Shown: positions 1 to 8,627, counted from the first letter of the stretch. The stretch: 64,000 bases of DNA from Bradyrhizobium sp. cir1 (GCF_014198245.1 NZ_JACIHE010000010.1:186001-250000), one strand, 5' to 3'. Notes: generated from the sequence alone by a model not told the origin. A program made the numbers and translations.

Positions 1-2
1 TG

Positions 3-176
3 CGGCGACGCGCCTGCCTGACCCAGATGGAGTTTGCCGCCAAGCTCGGCGTTCCCGTCGAGACCATTCGCAACTGGGAGCAGGGCAAGCGCGCGCCGCG
101 CGGACCGGCCCGCGCGCTGCTCGCGGTGATCGCCCATGCGCCCGAGACCGTGTTCCAGGCGCTCGCCAAGGTCTGA
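3..176 (+). CDS. XRE-family helix-turn-helix regulator, C-terminal part
   Basis: The window opens inside this gene, and only the last 57 codons are visible before the TGA. They read as a compact helix-turn-helix: LTQMEFAAKLGVP, then the recognition-helix pattern VETIRNWEQGKRAPRG, then a hydrophobic C-terminal helix ending VFQALAKV. This pattern is typical of small XRE-type regulators, including HigA-like antitoxins, which bind DNA as dimers. Whether a toxin gene lies upstream cannot be seen. The next gene starts about 150 bp downstream on the same strand, so it may be separate. Confidence 0.8.
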   Translation, partial: RRRACLTQMEFAAKLGVPVETIRNWEQGKRAPRGPARALLAVIAHAPETVFQALAKV

Positions 177-322
177 CATCAAGGTCTGACGTCAGGGCTG
201 GCTGCGAACCCCCTGTTAGCATTGCCCTGAAGATCCGTCCCGATGGCACCGACGTCCGTTGGCAACCATCGCGGGCGAGGTCCATAATGTCGGCCGGGGC
301 TGCGTAGCAGAGAGGATTCCTC

Positions 323-1141
323 ATGCTGTTCGTCGAGGCCAATGGCGCAAGGATCCCGGCGGTCGGGCTCGGGACCTGGGAACTGGAAGGGCGCGCCTGC
401 GCCCGCGTGGTCGAGCAGGCGCTGCGGCTCGGCTATCGCCACATCGACACCGCCCAGGTCTATGACAACGAACGCGAGGTCGGCGACGGCTTGCGCTCCT
501 CCGGCGTGCGCCGCGACGACATCTTCCTCACGACGAAGGTCTGGACCAACCATTTCGCGCCCCACGATCTCGAGCGCTCGGTCAAGGAGAGCCTCGCGCG
601 CCTGCGGCTTCCCTCCGTCGATCTCTTGCTGCTGCACTGGCCCAATCCGCACGTGCCGCTGGCGGAGACGCTTGGCGCGCTGTCGCATGCGAAACGCATG
701 GGCCTCACCCGCCACATCGGGGTCTCCAACTTCACCGTGGCGTTGATCGAGCAGGCGGTCGCGCTGTCGGGCGAGCCGCTGGTCTGCAACCAGGTCGAAT
801 TCCATCCCTATCTCGACCAGGCGAAGGTGAGAGCGGCCTGCGACCAGCACGGCCTCGCACTGGTTGCCTACAGTCCCATCGCCAAGGGCCGCATCAAGTC
901 CGACCAGATCCTCAGCCTTATCGGCCGCGCGCATCGCAAGACGCCGGCGCAGGTCTGCCTGCGCTGGCTGGTGCAACAGAATGTCGCTGCGATCCCGCGC
1001 ACCTCGCGCGTCGAACGCCTGTCGGAAAACATCGATATTTTCGATTTCGAGCTCTCGGACGACGAGATGACGCAGATCGCCGCGCTGGCCAGCCCCAAGG
1101 GCCGACTGACCGATTTCGGTTTCGCACCGAAATGGGATTGA
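323..1141 (+). CDS. Aldo/keto reductase
   Basis: 272 residues, a normal length for short AKR enzymes, which reduce aldehydes and ketones with NADPH in the cytoplasm. The family catalytic tetrad is visible: Asp42 and Tyr47 (HIDTAQVYDNE), Lys72 (TTKVW) and His105 (LLLLHWPNP). The motif IGVSNF is also present. The C-terminal IPRTSRVERLSENIDIFDF segment is the NADP-phosphate binding region seen in 2,5-diketo-gluconate reductase-like members. The ATG at 323 begins the conserved strand directly. The gene ends 49 bp before the TolA-like gene. The physiological substrate cannot be told from sequence. Confidence 0.9.
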   Translation: MLFVEANGARIPAVGLGTWELEGRACARVVEQALRLGYRHIDTAQVYDNEREVGDGLRSSGVRRDDIFLTTKVWTNHFAPHDLERSVKESLARLRLPSVDLLLLHWPNPHVPLAETLGALSHAKRMGLTRHIGVSNFTVALIEQAVALSGEPLVCNQVEFHPYLDQAKVRAACDQHGLALVAYSPIAKGRIKSDQILSLIGRAHRKTPAQVCLRWLVQQNVAAIPRTSRVERLSENIDIFDFELSDDEMTQIAALASPKGRLTDFGFAPKWD

Positions 1142-1190
1142 GGGGAGACTGGGGTATGCTAGGACCGCGACGGCAACCCAAGATCGGTCG

Positions 1191-2168
1191 ATGGAACTGC
1201 GGAAGATCATACGGACGGACATTGCAGCGTCGGCGATCGCGCATCTGACGCTGGTGGCGCTGATCATCGTGATCAGCGAGGTCCGTCCGTTTCACGCAAC
1301 GGCGCCCGAGACCGTTTCCGTCGACATCGTCACGCCGGAGCAGGTGAAGCAGGAGGAGGCCAAGGCCCAAGAGAAAGCTGAAGAGAAGGAAGAGAAGGAG
1401 AAGCCGCCGGAGCCACTCCCCGACCTCAAGCTGCCGAAGCTGGATTTTGCCGACAAGGACAAGGCGGAAACAGCGCCGAAGCCTGCGGCCAAGCTGCAGG
1501 CCGCGTCGCAATCATCGCAGCAGAAGGCGTCGCCCGAACCGGAGCAGAAACAGCCGCAGCCGCAACCCTCGCAGGCGTCGAAGCAACGTGAGGCCACCGC
1601 GCAGCCGCAGGCCCAACAGCCACAGCCGTCGCAACTGCCGCCGCCGCAGCCACTGCCCCAATCGCAGCCTCAGCCGGCGCCGCAGCCGTCACAGGTGATG
1701 CAGCAGCCACAGGCCGCGCCCCCGCCGGCCTATCAGGCGCCGGAGCCGGACGTCACCGTCAAGTATGGCGTCATGCTCGGGCTGCCGCCCGAATTGCCGA
1801 CCGAGCTGCCGAAAGAGGCCCCCAAGGACGATGGCGGTGACGCCAAGGATTCAATTGCAGCCAAGCTGCCGGCCGAAGTCATCGCCGCGCTGCGCCGCCA
1901 CTTGAAGAGCTGTGCCAAGCTGCCGGCCGGGGTCGGGCCGACCGACAACGTCCACATCAAGCTGCGCACGGTGTTCGCAACCGACGGCACGCTGGCGCGC
2001 CCGCCGATCCTGCTCGAAGCCCCGCCATCCGCGAAGGGTGTTGCCATCGTGAAATCAGCAACGAGCGCGCTGCAGGCCTGCCAGCCCTACAAGATGCTGC
2101 CGGCCGACAAATACGAGGAATGGAAGGTGTTGGACCTGCCGTTCTCGCCGCGGGATTTCGGCAGCTAA
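1191..2168 (+). CDS. TolA/TonB-like envelope protein with Pro/Gln-rich periplasmic stalk
   Basis: 325 residues with the layout of TolA and TonB energy transducers: a short cytoplasmic start, one membrane anchor (about residues 12-30), a Lys/Glu-rich stretch (about 47-70), a long Pro/Gln-rich spacer (about 100-185), and a folded C-terminal domain (about 225-325). The C-terminal domain has two cysteines (LKSCAKLP and LQACQPYKM) and ends near EEWKVLDLPFSP, resembling alphaproteobacterial TolA C-termini. No tolQ, tolR, tolB or pal gene is adjacent, so this may be a second copy outside the main tol-pal cluster. TolA-like is preferred to TonB-like from the C-terminal domain. Confidence 0.75.
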   Translation: MELRKIIRTDIAASAIAHLTLVALIIVISEVRPFHATAPETVSVDIVTPEQVKQEEAKAQEKAEEKEEKEKPPEPLPDLKLPKLDFADKDKAETAPKPAAKLQAASQSSQQKASPEPEQKQPQPQPSQASKQREATAQPQAQQPQPSQLPPPQPLPQSQPQPAPQPSQVMQQPQAAPPPAYQAPEPDVTVKYGVMLGLPPELPTELPKEAPKDDGGDAKDSIAAKLPAEVIAALRRHLKSCAKLPAGVGPTDNVHIKLRTVFATDGTLARPPILLEAPPSAKGVAIVKSATSALQACQPYKMLPADKYEEWKVLDLPFSPRDFGS

Positions 2169-2320
2169 TTCCCGTAGCCGGGGTAGCGAAGGGCCGTAGG
2201 ATGGGTTGAGCACTTGCGAAACCCATCATGCTTCGGCGTGGACAAAAATGCGATGAGTTTCGCTTCGCTCTACCGATCCTACGAGAGCCGTTCAGAGACT
2301 TGCGCTGTTGCCTCATACTC

Positions 2321-2400
2321 CGTCATTGCGAGCGCAGCGAAGCAATCCAGAATCTCTCCGCGGCGGCAGTCTGGATTGCTTCGCTGCGCTCGCAATGACG
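2321..2400. repeat. Dispersed palindromic repeat, family A, copy 1
   Basis: Two 31-bp arms (2321-2351 and 2370-2400) are perfect inverted complements around an 18-bp centre. The outer ends read CGTCATTGCGAGCG. Two more copies lie at 26955-27041 and 54449-54528. All copies are intergenic. With the next repeat it fills most of the 500-bp gap between the TolA-like gene and the DUF599 gene; I see no gene in that gap. Confidence 0.9.
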
Positions 2401-2430
2401 ACGTTGAAGCAGCGAACTCCCATCTACCCC

Positions 2431-2546
2431 GTCATCCTGAGGTGCGCGCTCTGCGGCGCGATTGCGCCGTGGAGCAAGCCTCGAAGGATGAACGGCCCAG
2501 TTGCATCGGGCCACTCATCTTCGAGGCTCGCAGCGCAGCACTTCCT
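2431..2546. repeat. Dispersed repeat, family D, copy 1 (degenerate)
   Basis: Starts GTCATCCTGAGGTGCG and contains GCCTCGAAGGATGAACGGC and CATCTTCGAGGCTCGC, the building blocks shared with copies at 31206-31339 and 54299-54420. The outer right arm is worn here, so the right boundary is approximate. Confidence 0.65.
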
Positions 2547-2672
2547 GGCGATGCGAAGCATCGTCCAGTAGCGGTGCGGGGCCCATCTCGCTCAGGGGAG
2601 ATGGCTTCTAGGTCCCGGTTCTGCGCCGCAACGCTTCGCGCGTTGCAGCTTGTCCGGGACACGAAGTGGCAA

Positions 2673-3395
2673 TCAATGACCGCGCTTCCGCGCCTCCTCG
2701 CCACCCGCCGCAATCCCCTCCGGCGCCATCGCCGCCCAAGCGCTGGACGCGAACTGGCGCCGCCAGGTCACGATCACCACGGCGGCCGTGGTCACGAACA
2801 GCAGCCAGGGGCTGACGAACCAGCCGAGATAGCCGAGCGCGAAGAAGAAGGCGCGCTGGCCGCGGTTGAAATGGCGGCCGGCGGATTCGAACAGGCGCGA
2901 GGTGCGGATGACATGGGCTTCGGCCGCTGGCGTGTCGGCTTGCGAGGCGGGCGGCATGCCGCCGAACAGGATCGCGACATAGTTGAACAGGCGATAGGCC
3001 CAGGCGAACTTGAAGAAAGCGTAGACGCAGATCAGCACGAGGCCGACGCATTTCAGTTCCCACATCGCCGGTGAGGTGCTGAGGTCGATCGGCAGCTTGC
3101 TCAGAATCATGATCGCGTCGTTGGTGGCGTGCAGCAGCGCCAGCGCGCCGCCGAGCGCGAACAGGCTGGTGGAGGCGAAGAAGGCGGTGCCGTTCTGGAG
3201 CGAGGCCATGATCTGCATGTCGACCATGCGCGTCTCGCGGTTGAGCAGGCGGCGCACCCAGACCTCGCGATAGCGGTTCATGCGCGCCGACAGGCTGTCA
3301 CGGCCATAGGCCGAGTGTTCCAGCGTCAGGGCATAGGCCAGCCATTCGATGATGAAGAAGCCGACCGCCGTGATGTCGACCCAGTGCCTGCTCAT
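2673..3395 (-). CDS. DUF599 family membrane protein
   Basis: 240 residues with the DUF599 layout: a membrane segment at the very N-terminus (about 8-25), a basic loop containing the RMNRYREVWVRRLLNRETRM pattern, then hydrophobic segments near 68-90, 115-135 and 190-210. The family is widespread in Proteobacteria and has no established function. The start at 3395 is supported by a GGAG ribosome site seven bases upstream. The product is predicted to sit in the inner membrane with about four helices. A dispersed repeat lies directly upstream. Confidence 0.85.
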   Translation of the reverse strand: MSRHWVDITAVGFFIIEWLAYALTLEHSAYGRDSLSARMNRYREVWVRRLLNRETRMVDMQIMASLQNGTAFFASTSLFALGGALALLHATNDAIMILSKLPIDLSTSPAMWELKCVGLVLICVYAFFKFAWAYRLFNYVAILFGGMPPASQADTPAAEAHVIRTSRLFESAGRHFNRGQRAFFFALGYLGWFVSPWLLFVTTAAVVIVTWRRQFASSAWAAMAPEGIAAGGEEARKRGH

Positions 3396-3409
3396 GTCTT
3401 GCTCCTAAG

Positions 3410-3509
3410 GCATGATCCGGAAAAGTGCGAAGCGGTTTTCCGGGAAGATCATGCACAAACAACAACCTAAAGCGCGATGACGATTCATCCAAATCTCATC
3501 GCGCTTTAG
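3410..3509. repeat. Dispersed repeat, family B, copy 1
   Basis: Begins GCATGATCCGGAAAAGTGCG, continues into the inverted half GCGGTTTTCCGGGAAGATCATGC, and ends with a second hairpin AAAGCGCGATGA / CTCATCGCGCTTT. The same arrangement recurs at 6488-6574. It occupies about half of the gap between the divergent DUF599 and GST genes. Confidence 0.9.
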
Positions 3510-3616
3510 GGATCGCAACGATTGCCACGCATGGCCGGGCGCAGCAACGATTGATTGGCGGCAGGCGATGGCGTTAAAAGCAGCTCGCTTCAAGAGTCTC
3601 GGGAAGGACTGGTGAC

Positions 3617-4291
3617 ATGGCAACGCTCAAGCTCGCGATCGGCAACAAGAACTACTCGTCATGGTCGATGCGGCCCTGGCTCGCGCTGCGCGCGAACGAT
3701 ATCCCGTTCGTGGAGACCCTGATCCCGCTCTACACCGACAATCCCGCCGACAAGGAGCAGATCCTGTCCTTCAGCCGCGCCGGCAAGGTGCCCGTGCTGG
3801 TCGACGGCGACGTTACGGTGTGGGATTCGCTCGCCATCATCGAATACATTGCCGAGCGTTATCCGGAGAAGAAGCTGTGGCCCGACGACGCCGCGGCCCG
3901 CGCCCATGCCCGCTCGGTCTGCGCCGAGATGCATTCCGGCTTCGTGCCGCTGCGCAGCGAATGCGGCATGAACCTGCACCGGCCGATCCGTCCCGTGGCG
4001 CTGTCGGCCGATGCGAAGGCCAACGTCGCGCGCATCGAGGAGATCTGGCGCGAGTGCCGCGCGCGCTATGGGTCCAGGGGGCCGTCGAAGGGACCGTTCC
4101 TGTTCGGCCGCTTCGGCGCGGCGGACGCCATGTACGCGCCGGTCGTGCACCGCTTGCGCACCTATGCGATCGAGGTGGCGCCGGATACGAAGGCTTACAT
4201 GGAGACGATGATGGCGCTGCCCGCATTCCAGGAATGGACCCGCGAGGGAATCGCCGAAACGCTCGTCATCGCGAAGTTCGAGGACGCGTGA
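3617..4291 (+). CDS. Glutathione S-transferase family protein
   Basis: 224 residues with the two-domain GST fold: an N-terminal thioredoxin-like domain (about 1-85) carrying NKNYSSWSMRPW, the cis-Pro region KVPVLVDGD and the glutathione-binding WDSLAIIEYI, then an all-helical C-terminal domain (about 95-224). The SSW motif near the N-terminus suggests a Ser-type active site. GSTs conjugate glutathione to electrophiles or act as isomerases or peroxidases in the cytoplasm; the exact activity cannot be assigned. A ribosome site GGAAGGA precedes the ATG. A gene remnant starts 9 bp downstream. Confidence 0.88.
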   Translation: MATLKLAIGNKNYSSWSMRPWLALRANDIPFVETLIPLYTDNPADKEQILSFSRAGKVPVLVDGDVTVWDSLAIIEYIAERYPEKKLWPDDAAARAHARSVCAEMHSGFVPLRSECGMNLHRPIRPVALSADAKANVARIEEIWRECRARYGSRGPSKGPFLFGRFGAADAMYAPVVHRLRTYAIEVAPDTKAYMETMMALPAFQEWTREGIAETLVIAKFEDA

Positions 4292-4300
4292 CCCGCGAAT

Positions 4301-4459
4301 GTGAGTGGGCCCCGCGCCGTGCTCGGCAACGACACCGTCCGCCAGCTCGCCGCACGCTACAACATCATGGTCGACCGGCTCGGCCAGATCCTCGCCCAGG
4401 AGCTGTCCAAGGCCGTAGACCAGGCAAGTCCGCAAGGGCATCTGCCCCATACCACTTAG
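4301..4459 (+). pseudogene. Remnant of a YidB/DUF937 family gene (C-terminal end only)
   Basis: Reading from GTG at 4301 gives 52 residues containing NDTVRQLAARYNIMVDRLGQ, then ILAQELSKAVDQASPQG and a stop. This matches the helical C-terminal end of YidB/DUF937 proteins, where a short helix pair is followed by the invariant-looking AVDxxSPxG end. Full-length members are well over 100 residues; here the upstream part is missing because the GST gene ends at 4291. I read it as a truncated relic left after a deletion. Expression as a short peptide cannot be excluded. Confidence 0.6.
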
Positions 4460-4645
4460 GGCTCGGTTCCAGCGGTATCAAAGTGGGCCGCGGTTCCCGG
4501 TATCGTCCTGAAAAGACTTCAAAATTTGTGTGTTCGCCGGGCTTGATGAGGCTGGTCAAAAACGCCGCATGCATGCTATACAGCACCCGGGTTTCCGGCC
4601 GGCCATCGCAGTGGGACCATGGGCGAGGCAGGCGTTGTTTGAGTA

Positions 4646-4849
4646 ATGGAGAGGGTGTTGAAGCACAAATTCCCCGTTGGAACGCGCGTATTGTTCACGG
4701 CAAGCAACATCGCGCGCCCCGCTGCCAGCGGCTCGTATGAGGTTATCCGCCTGCTGCCGACGGACGGCGACGACTGCCAGTACCGGATCAAGAGCTCGAC
4801 CGAGGCATTTGAACGGGTCGCCAAGGAAAGTCAGCTGGCGCTCTCCTGA
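4646..4849 (+). CDS. Small conserved hypothetical protein
   Basis: 67 residues, starting MERVLKHKFPVGTRVLFTAS and ending EAFERVAKESQLALS. It has no signal peptide or membrane segment. The pattern (HKF.VG..V.F, then SGSYEVIRLLP.DGDD.QYRIK) resembles small cytoplasmic proteins common in Bradyrhizobium, with a predicted beta-rich SH3-like fold. The function is unknown. It stands alone between the YidB remnant and a membrane protein gene. Confidence 0.72.
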   Translation: MERVLKHKFPVGTRVLFTASNIARPAASGSYEVIRLLPTDGDDCQYRIKSSTEAFERVAKESQLALS

Positions 4850-5005
4850 CGCGCCGCCGACAGCGCCCATTGCTATTGCGGACGAATCTGCTCCGCTCGC
4901 CGTCAAAAGGCCCGCTTCGCCTTCACAAGGTGGAGCGGGGGCAGTTGCCGACTCGCGGTGCTCGCTTGACCATTCGCTCTTTGCTCGCGTGAGGGGACGT
5001 CGCGC

Positions 5006-6004
5006 ATGAACTGGGCATGGGCCACTTCGCTCGACCAAACCTGGCGCTCGCCGGCCCTTCCGATGTGGATGACGCTGGCCGCGGCTGGATTCTTCGGGTT
5101 GATCCTTCTGGTCACGTTGCTCCGCGCCGAGAGGTCGGTCGCCAACGGCGCGCTGACCGTCATCACGCTGCTGTCCATCGCGATCGCGGGGGCTGCCACG
5201 GTGCGCGTTTATGGACCGGAGGGGCTGGACGCGCCGACCGAGTCGCGCGCGCAGGCCGCGGTCACCGCGAGCCTGCCGGCGCTGTCCTGTCTCGATGGCC
5301 TCGCCGGTGATGCCGTGGCCGCGGGCTGCGAGAAGGCGCTGTTCGGCGCACCCGACACCGCGGCGGCGGCCGTCGCCTACACCGCGGCCAGGATCGACCG
5401 GCTCACCGCGCTCGGCGATGCCGCGGTCGCCGAGAAGAGCCTGACGCTCGACATGAAGGTGCTGCGCAAGTCGCTGGAGCGCGATCGCTACGGCCTCGTC
5501 GCGCAGGTGCTGGTCGCGCGCGACGGCTGCACCCAGTTCGATTGTGCCGCCTTTCGCTCGCTGACCGATCAGCAGCAGGTCGCAGCCAACATGGATTCCC
5601 ATCTCTACGACACGCTGGTCGCACGCTACGCGCCGACCTGGAATGCGCCCGGAGCGGCGCCGGCAACGCCTGCCACTGCCGCGCTCGCGGGGTTGCCGCC
5701 CTCGATGCCGACGGGCAAGCCGACCAATGCGGAGTTCCCGAGCGCCTCGTCGACGCCTCCGGTGAGCATCATGAATCCGGAGCCGCCCACCGCGGCGACG
5801 CGCCAGGCTGCGCCTGCCGCCAACGCAGCAGCGCCTGCGGCGCCGCGCGCGCCGGCCGCGACCTCGGCCCAGGCCGCAGCTCCTGCGGCGCCCGCCGCCA
5901 AGAAGCCGCCGGCGCCAAAGGCCGCGCGTGCGCCCGCTGCAGCACCGGTTCCGCTCGCGCCACCGGCTCCCGCGCCGGCTGCTCCGGCTGCGGATAACGA
6001 GTAG
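5006..6004 (+). CDS. Conserved hypothetical membrane protein with Ala/Pro-rich tail
   Basis: 332 residues. Two hydrophobic segments (about 20-40 and 47-65) form a hairpin anchor. A central soluble domain (about 75-205) has four cysteines, in the contexts LSCLDG, AGCEK, DGCTQ and FDCAAF, which suggests disulphides if it is periplasmic. The last 110 residues are low-complexity Ala/Pro. I recognise no characterised family. The Ala/Pro tail could span the periplasm or be disordered. The ATG at 5006 follows GGGGACGTCGCGC, a weak ribosome site. Confidence 0.7.
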   Translation: MNWAWATSLDQTWRSPALPMWMTLAAAGFFGLILLVTLLRAERSVANGALTVITLLSIAIAGAATVRVYGPEGLDAPTESRAQAAVTASLPALSCLDGLAGDAVAAGCEKALFGAPDTAAAAVAYTAARIDRLTALGDAAVAEKSLTLDMKVLRKSLERDRYGLVAQVLVARDGCTQFDCAAFRSLTDQQQVAANMDSHLYDTLVARYAPTWNAPGAAPATPATAALAGLPPSMPTGKPTNAEFPSASSTPPVSIMNPEPPTAATRQAAPAANAAAPAAPRAPAATSAQAAAPAAPAAKKPPAPKAARAPAAAPVPLAPPAPAPAAPAADNE

Positions 6005-6046
6005 TTCGGCATTCCAAATGCGTGGCTGCCCGGCTAATGCTGGGGC

Positions 6047-6487
6047 ATGCCACTCCATCTGATCAAGCTTGCCGTCGGCTGCGACTCCGTCAAGGAATTG
6101 AAGGAGTGGGTGGCCGAACGGATGCAGACCGCCAAGAAGAAAGGTCTGCCGCAACACCACATCCACATCACCCGCATGGTGCCCAAGCGCGATGCCGAGA
6201 TCCTCGCCGGCGGCTCGCTCTATTGGGTCATCAAGGGCGAGATCGCCGCACGCGAAAAGATCATCGGCATCGAGCCGTTCCGCGACAAGGACGGTATCGG
6301 ACGCTGCCGCATCGTGATGCAGCCGAAGGTGATCCCGGTCTCGCCGCGGCCGATGCGCCCGTTCCAGGGCTGGCGCTATCTCGCCGAGGATTCCGTGCCG
6401 CCCGATCTCGGCAAGTCCGCCGCCGGCTCGATTGCGGCCATGCCGGAGCCGATGCGGCGCGAGCTGCGGGATCTCGGGTTGCTCTGA
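6047..6487 (+). CDS. DUF1489 family protein
   Basis: 146 residues, full length for DUF1489, a cytoplasmic family nearly confined to Alphaproteobacteria. The visible family pattern is an N-terminal LIKLAVGCDSVKEL, then THITRM-type text (HHIHITRMVPKR), then GGSLYWVIKG, then MRPFQGWRYL. The function is not established. Its stop codon at 6485-6487 is followed immediately by a dispersed repeat that runs to the stop codon of convergent panC. Confidence 0.88.
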   Translation: MPLHLIKLAVGCDSVKELKEWVAERMQTAKKKGLPQHHIHITRMVPKRDAEILAGGSLYWVIKGEIAAREKIIGIEPFRDKDGIGRCRIVMQPKVIPVSPRPMRPFQGWRYLAEDSVPPDLGKSAAGSIAAMPEPMRRELRDLGLL

Positions 6488-6574
6488 GCATGATCCGGAA
6501 AAGTGCGTAGCGGTTTTCCGGAAAGAACATGCTCAAACAATAACCTGAAGCGCGATGTCGTCATCGCGCTTTAG
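6488..6574. repeat. Dispersed repeat, family B, copy 2 (with terminator-like hairpin)
   Basis: Same layout as 3410-3509: GCATGATCCGGAAAAGTGCG, the inverted half ending AACATGC, then a hairpin AAGCGCGATG / CATCGCGCTT at 6548-6572. It starts at the base after the DUF1489 stop codon and its last bases supply the panC stop codon (TAA read from 6573 to 6571). The hairpin probably works as a shared terminator for the two convergent genes. Confidence 0.88.
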
Positions 6575-7422
6575 ACCGCGATATTGTCGATCAGCCTGGT
6601 GGTGCCGAGCTTGGCTGCGACCAGGATCCGCAAGGGGCCGTCCTTGCGCGAGGTGGTCGGCGCCAGCGTCGCGGCATGGCGGGCCTCGTAATAGTCGAGC
6701 GCAAAACCCGCCGCCTTGATCATCGCAGCGCCGTGCGCCATCGCCGGCGCGATGGCTTCGCCGCCGCGGATGCGTCCGGCGCTCTCCTTCATCGCGCGGT
6801 AGAGCGTGGTCGCGGTCCGCCGCTCCTCCGCCGAGAGGTAGACGTTGCGCGAGGACATCGCGAGCCCGTCGCGCTCGCGCACGGTGCGGGAGCCGATCAC
6901 CTTCACGCCGAGGTCGAGGTCGCGCGCCATCTGCGTCACCACCCGCAATTGCTGAAAGTCCTTCTCGCCGAAGATCGCGACATCCGGCCGGCATTGCGTG
7001 AACAGCTTGCCGACGACGGTGGCGACGCCGCCGAAGAAGTGCGGCCGAAAACGGTCCTCAAGGCCGGCGAGGGCCGGTCCCTCCGGCACGATGCGGGTGG
7101 CAAAGCCCTCCGGATACATGGCCTCGACGCCGGGATGCCAGACGATGTCGACGTCCTCGGCCGCAAGCTTGGCGATGTCCGACTTCCAGGTGCGCGGATA
7201 GGCACCAAAATCCTCGGTCGGCGCGAACTGGGTCGGGTTGACGAAGATCGACACCACGACGCGGCTGGCCCGCCGCTTGGCAAGACGCACCAGCGACACA
7301 TGCCCATCATGGAGCGCCCCCATGGTCGGGACCAGCGCGATCGTGGCCTTTCGCTTGCGAAGATTGTCGACGGCGCGCCGAAGCGCGGGGACCGTGCGGG
7401 CGATCAGGGGACTTGGCGACAT
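6571..7422 (-). CDS. panC: Pantothenate synthetase
   Basis: 283 residues, the usual length. PanC condenses pantoate and beta-alanine with ATP in the last step of vitamin B5 synthesis for coenzyme A, in the cytoplasm. The nucleotide-binding motif PTMGALHDGH is at about 32-41, the family text VSIFVNPTQFAPTEDFGAYPR follows, and the KMSKS-like loop appears as AMSSRNVYL. The start chosen is the ATG at 7422 because the open frame upstream (to 7542) has no family similarity and the conserved strand begins shortly after MSPSPLIART. panB is not adjacent. It is convergent with the DUF1489 gene. Confidence 0.95.
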   Translation of the reverse strand: MSPSPLIARTVPALRRAVDNLRKRKATIALVPTMGALHDGHVSLVRLAKRRASRVVVSIFVNPTQFAPTEDFGAYPRTWKSDIAKLAAEDVDIVWHPGVEAMYPEGFATRIVPEGPALAGLEDRFRPHFFGGVATVVGKLFTQCRPDVAIFGEKDFQQLRVVTQMARDLDLGVKVIGSRTVRERDGLAMSSRNVYLSAEERRTATTLYRAMKESAGRIRGGEAIAPAMAHGAAMIKAAGFALDYYEARHAATLAPTTSRKDGPLRILVAAKLGTTRLIDNIAV

Positions 7423-7703
7423 CAGGACTCGACGGGGTTGGGAATCAGCGGGGACCGGCTCGGCGCCTGGCGGGCTAACCTTAACAAGCGGCAGTCGTGG
7501 ACGCCATGCGCGCGGATGCGGCACAGCTTCCCGCGAAGCCACGCGCGATGTCGCGACATTGTGGGCTGGATTACAGACGATGGATGGCGCCGCAATTCAT
7601 GATGAAGAACGGCGCGCTGCGATTTGCATGACCTGTCACGCATTTCACTTGACCGCAGACGCGGCCAACTCGAAGATATTCGTTAGGGGCGTTGAGGATC
7701 GCT

Positions 7704-8627
7704 ATGCTCGTGCAAGCTAGCCAAGGCCAGTCAGGCTCGGCGCATGTGGTCGTGCTCGGCAACGAGAAGGGCGGCTCCGGCAAATCGACCACCGCCTTGC
7801 ACATTGCCGTTGCGCTCCTGAAGGCCGGTCAGCGCGTCGCCACCATCGACCTCGATTGCCGCCAGCAAAGCTTCACCCACTATATCGACAACCGCGCCGC
7901 CTGGGCCCGCCGCACCAAGCTCGACCTCGAGCTGCCGGTGCATCGCTGCATCAGGCTCGGCGAGACCATGCAGATTGCCGAGAACGAGAACTCCGAGTTC
8001 CAGCAGTTCATGGAAGCGGTCTCGGCGGTCGAGAGCAGCTTCGATTTCATCGTCATCGATACGCCCGGCACCGACAGCTACCTGATGCGGCTCGCCCATT
8101 CGATGGCCGACACGCTGGTCACGCCGATCAACGACAGCTTCCTCGATTTCGACGTGCTCGGCACCGTCGATCCCGCCAACTACGCGGTGACGGGCGAGAG
8201 CCACTATGCCGAGATGGTGCGGGACGTCAGGCGCAAGCGCCGCCAGCTCGACGGCTCGACCACCGACTGGATCGTGGTGCGCAACCGCCTGTCCATGCTC
8301 GGCTCCCGCAACAAGCAGCTCGTTGCCGACGGGCTGAAGGATTTGTCGCTGCGGCTCGGCTTCCGCTATGTCGACGGCTTCGCCGAGCGCGTCGTCTACC
8401 GCGAATTCTTCCCGCGCGGCCTGACCGCCCTCGACGAGATTGACGAGGCCACGCTCGGCATGCGGCCAAATCTCGGCCACCTCACCGCGCGGGAGGAGGT
8501 GACGAGCCTGCTCCGTCAGCTCAAGCTGCCGCTCGACGAGCGCGGCCGCCGCCGTGCGGCAAATCGCGCCGAATGGTTCAGCCAGGTCGACAAGCCGCTC
8601 GAGGTTCACGACATCCTCGGCGCCTGA
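7704..8627 (+). CDS. mipZ: Division-plane positioning ATPase MipZ
   Basis: 307 residues of the ParA/MinD ATPase superfamily. The deviant Walker A motif NEKGGSGKST lies at about residues 20-29, with the second lysine of the family (Lys22). Walker B is FIVIDTPGTD. The segments TPINDSFLDFDVLGTVDP, VVRNRLS and ERVVYREFFPRGLT closely follow Caulobacter MipZ, which forms a gradient from the ParB-bound pole and inhibits FtsZ so that division occurs at midcell. No parB is adjacent, as expected for mipZ. The ATG at 7704 is preferred over TTG 7692 because GAGG at 7694-7697 is the only good ribosome site. Confidence 0.87.
   Translation: MLVQASQGQSGSAHVVVLGNEKGGSGKSTTALHIAVALLKAGQRVATIDLDCRQQSFTHYIDNRAAWARRTKLDLELPVHRCIRLGETMQIAENENSEFQQFMEAVSAVESSFDFIVIDTPGTDSYLMRLAHSMADTLVTPINDSFLDFDVLGTVDPANYAVTGESHYAEMVRDVRRKRRQLDGSTTDWIVVRNRLSMLGSRNKQLVADGLKDLSLRLGFRYVDGFAERVVYREFFPRGLTALDEIDEATLGMRPNLGHLTAREEVTSLLRQLKLPLDERGRRRAANRAEWFSQVDKPLEVHDILGA

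Noticed and set aside
3..176. Toxin-antitoxin module at the left edge
   Set aside because: Only the C-terminal end of an XRE-type protein is visible; no toxin gene can be seen on the available side.
179..1267. 362-codon open frame antisense to the aldo/keto reductase gene
   Set aside because: It mirrors a well-supported AKR gene with intact catalytic residues; high GC at third positions opens the opposite frame. No family pattern in its product.
2214..3074. 286-codon plus-strand frame
   Set aside because: Covers two dispersed repeats and the antisense of the DUF599 gene; product has no coherent pattern.
4556..6166. 536-codon minus-strand open frame
   Set aside because: Very Arg/Gly-rich product antisense to two plausible plus-strand genes; no domain and no ribosome site.
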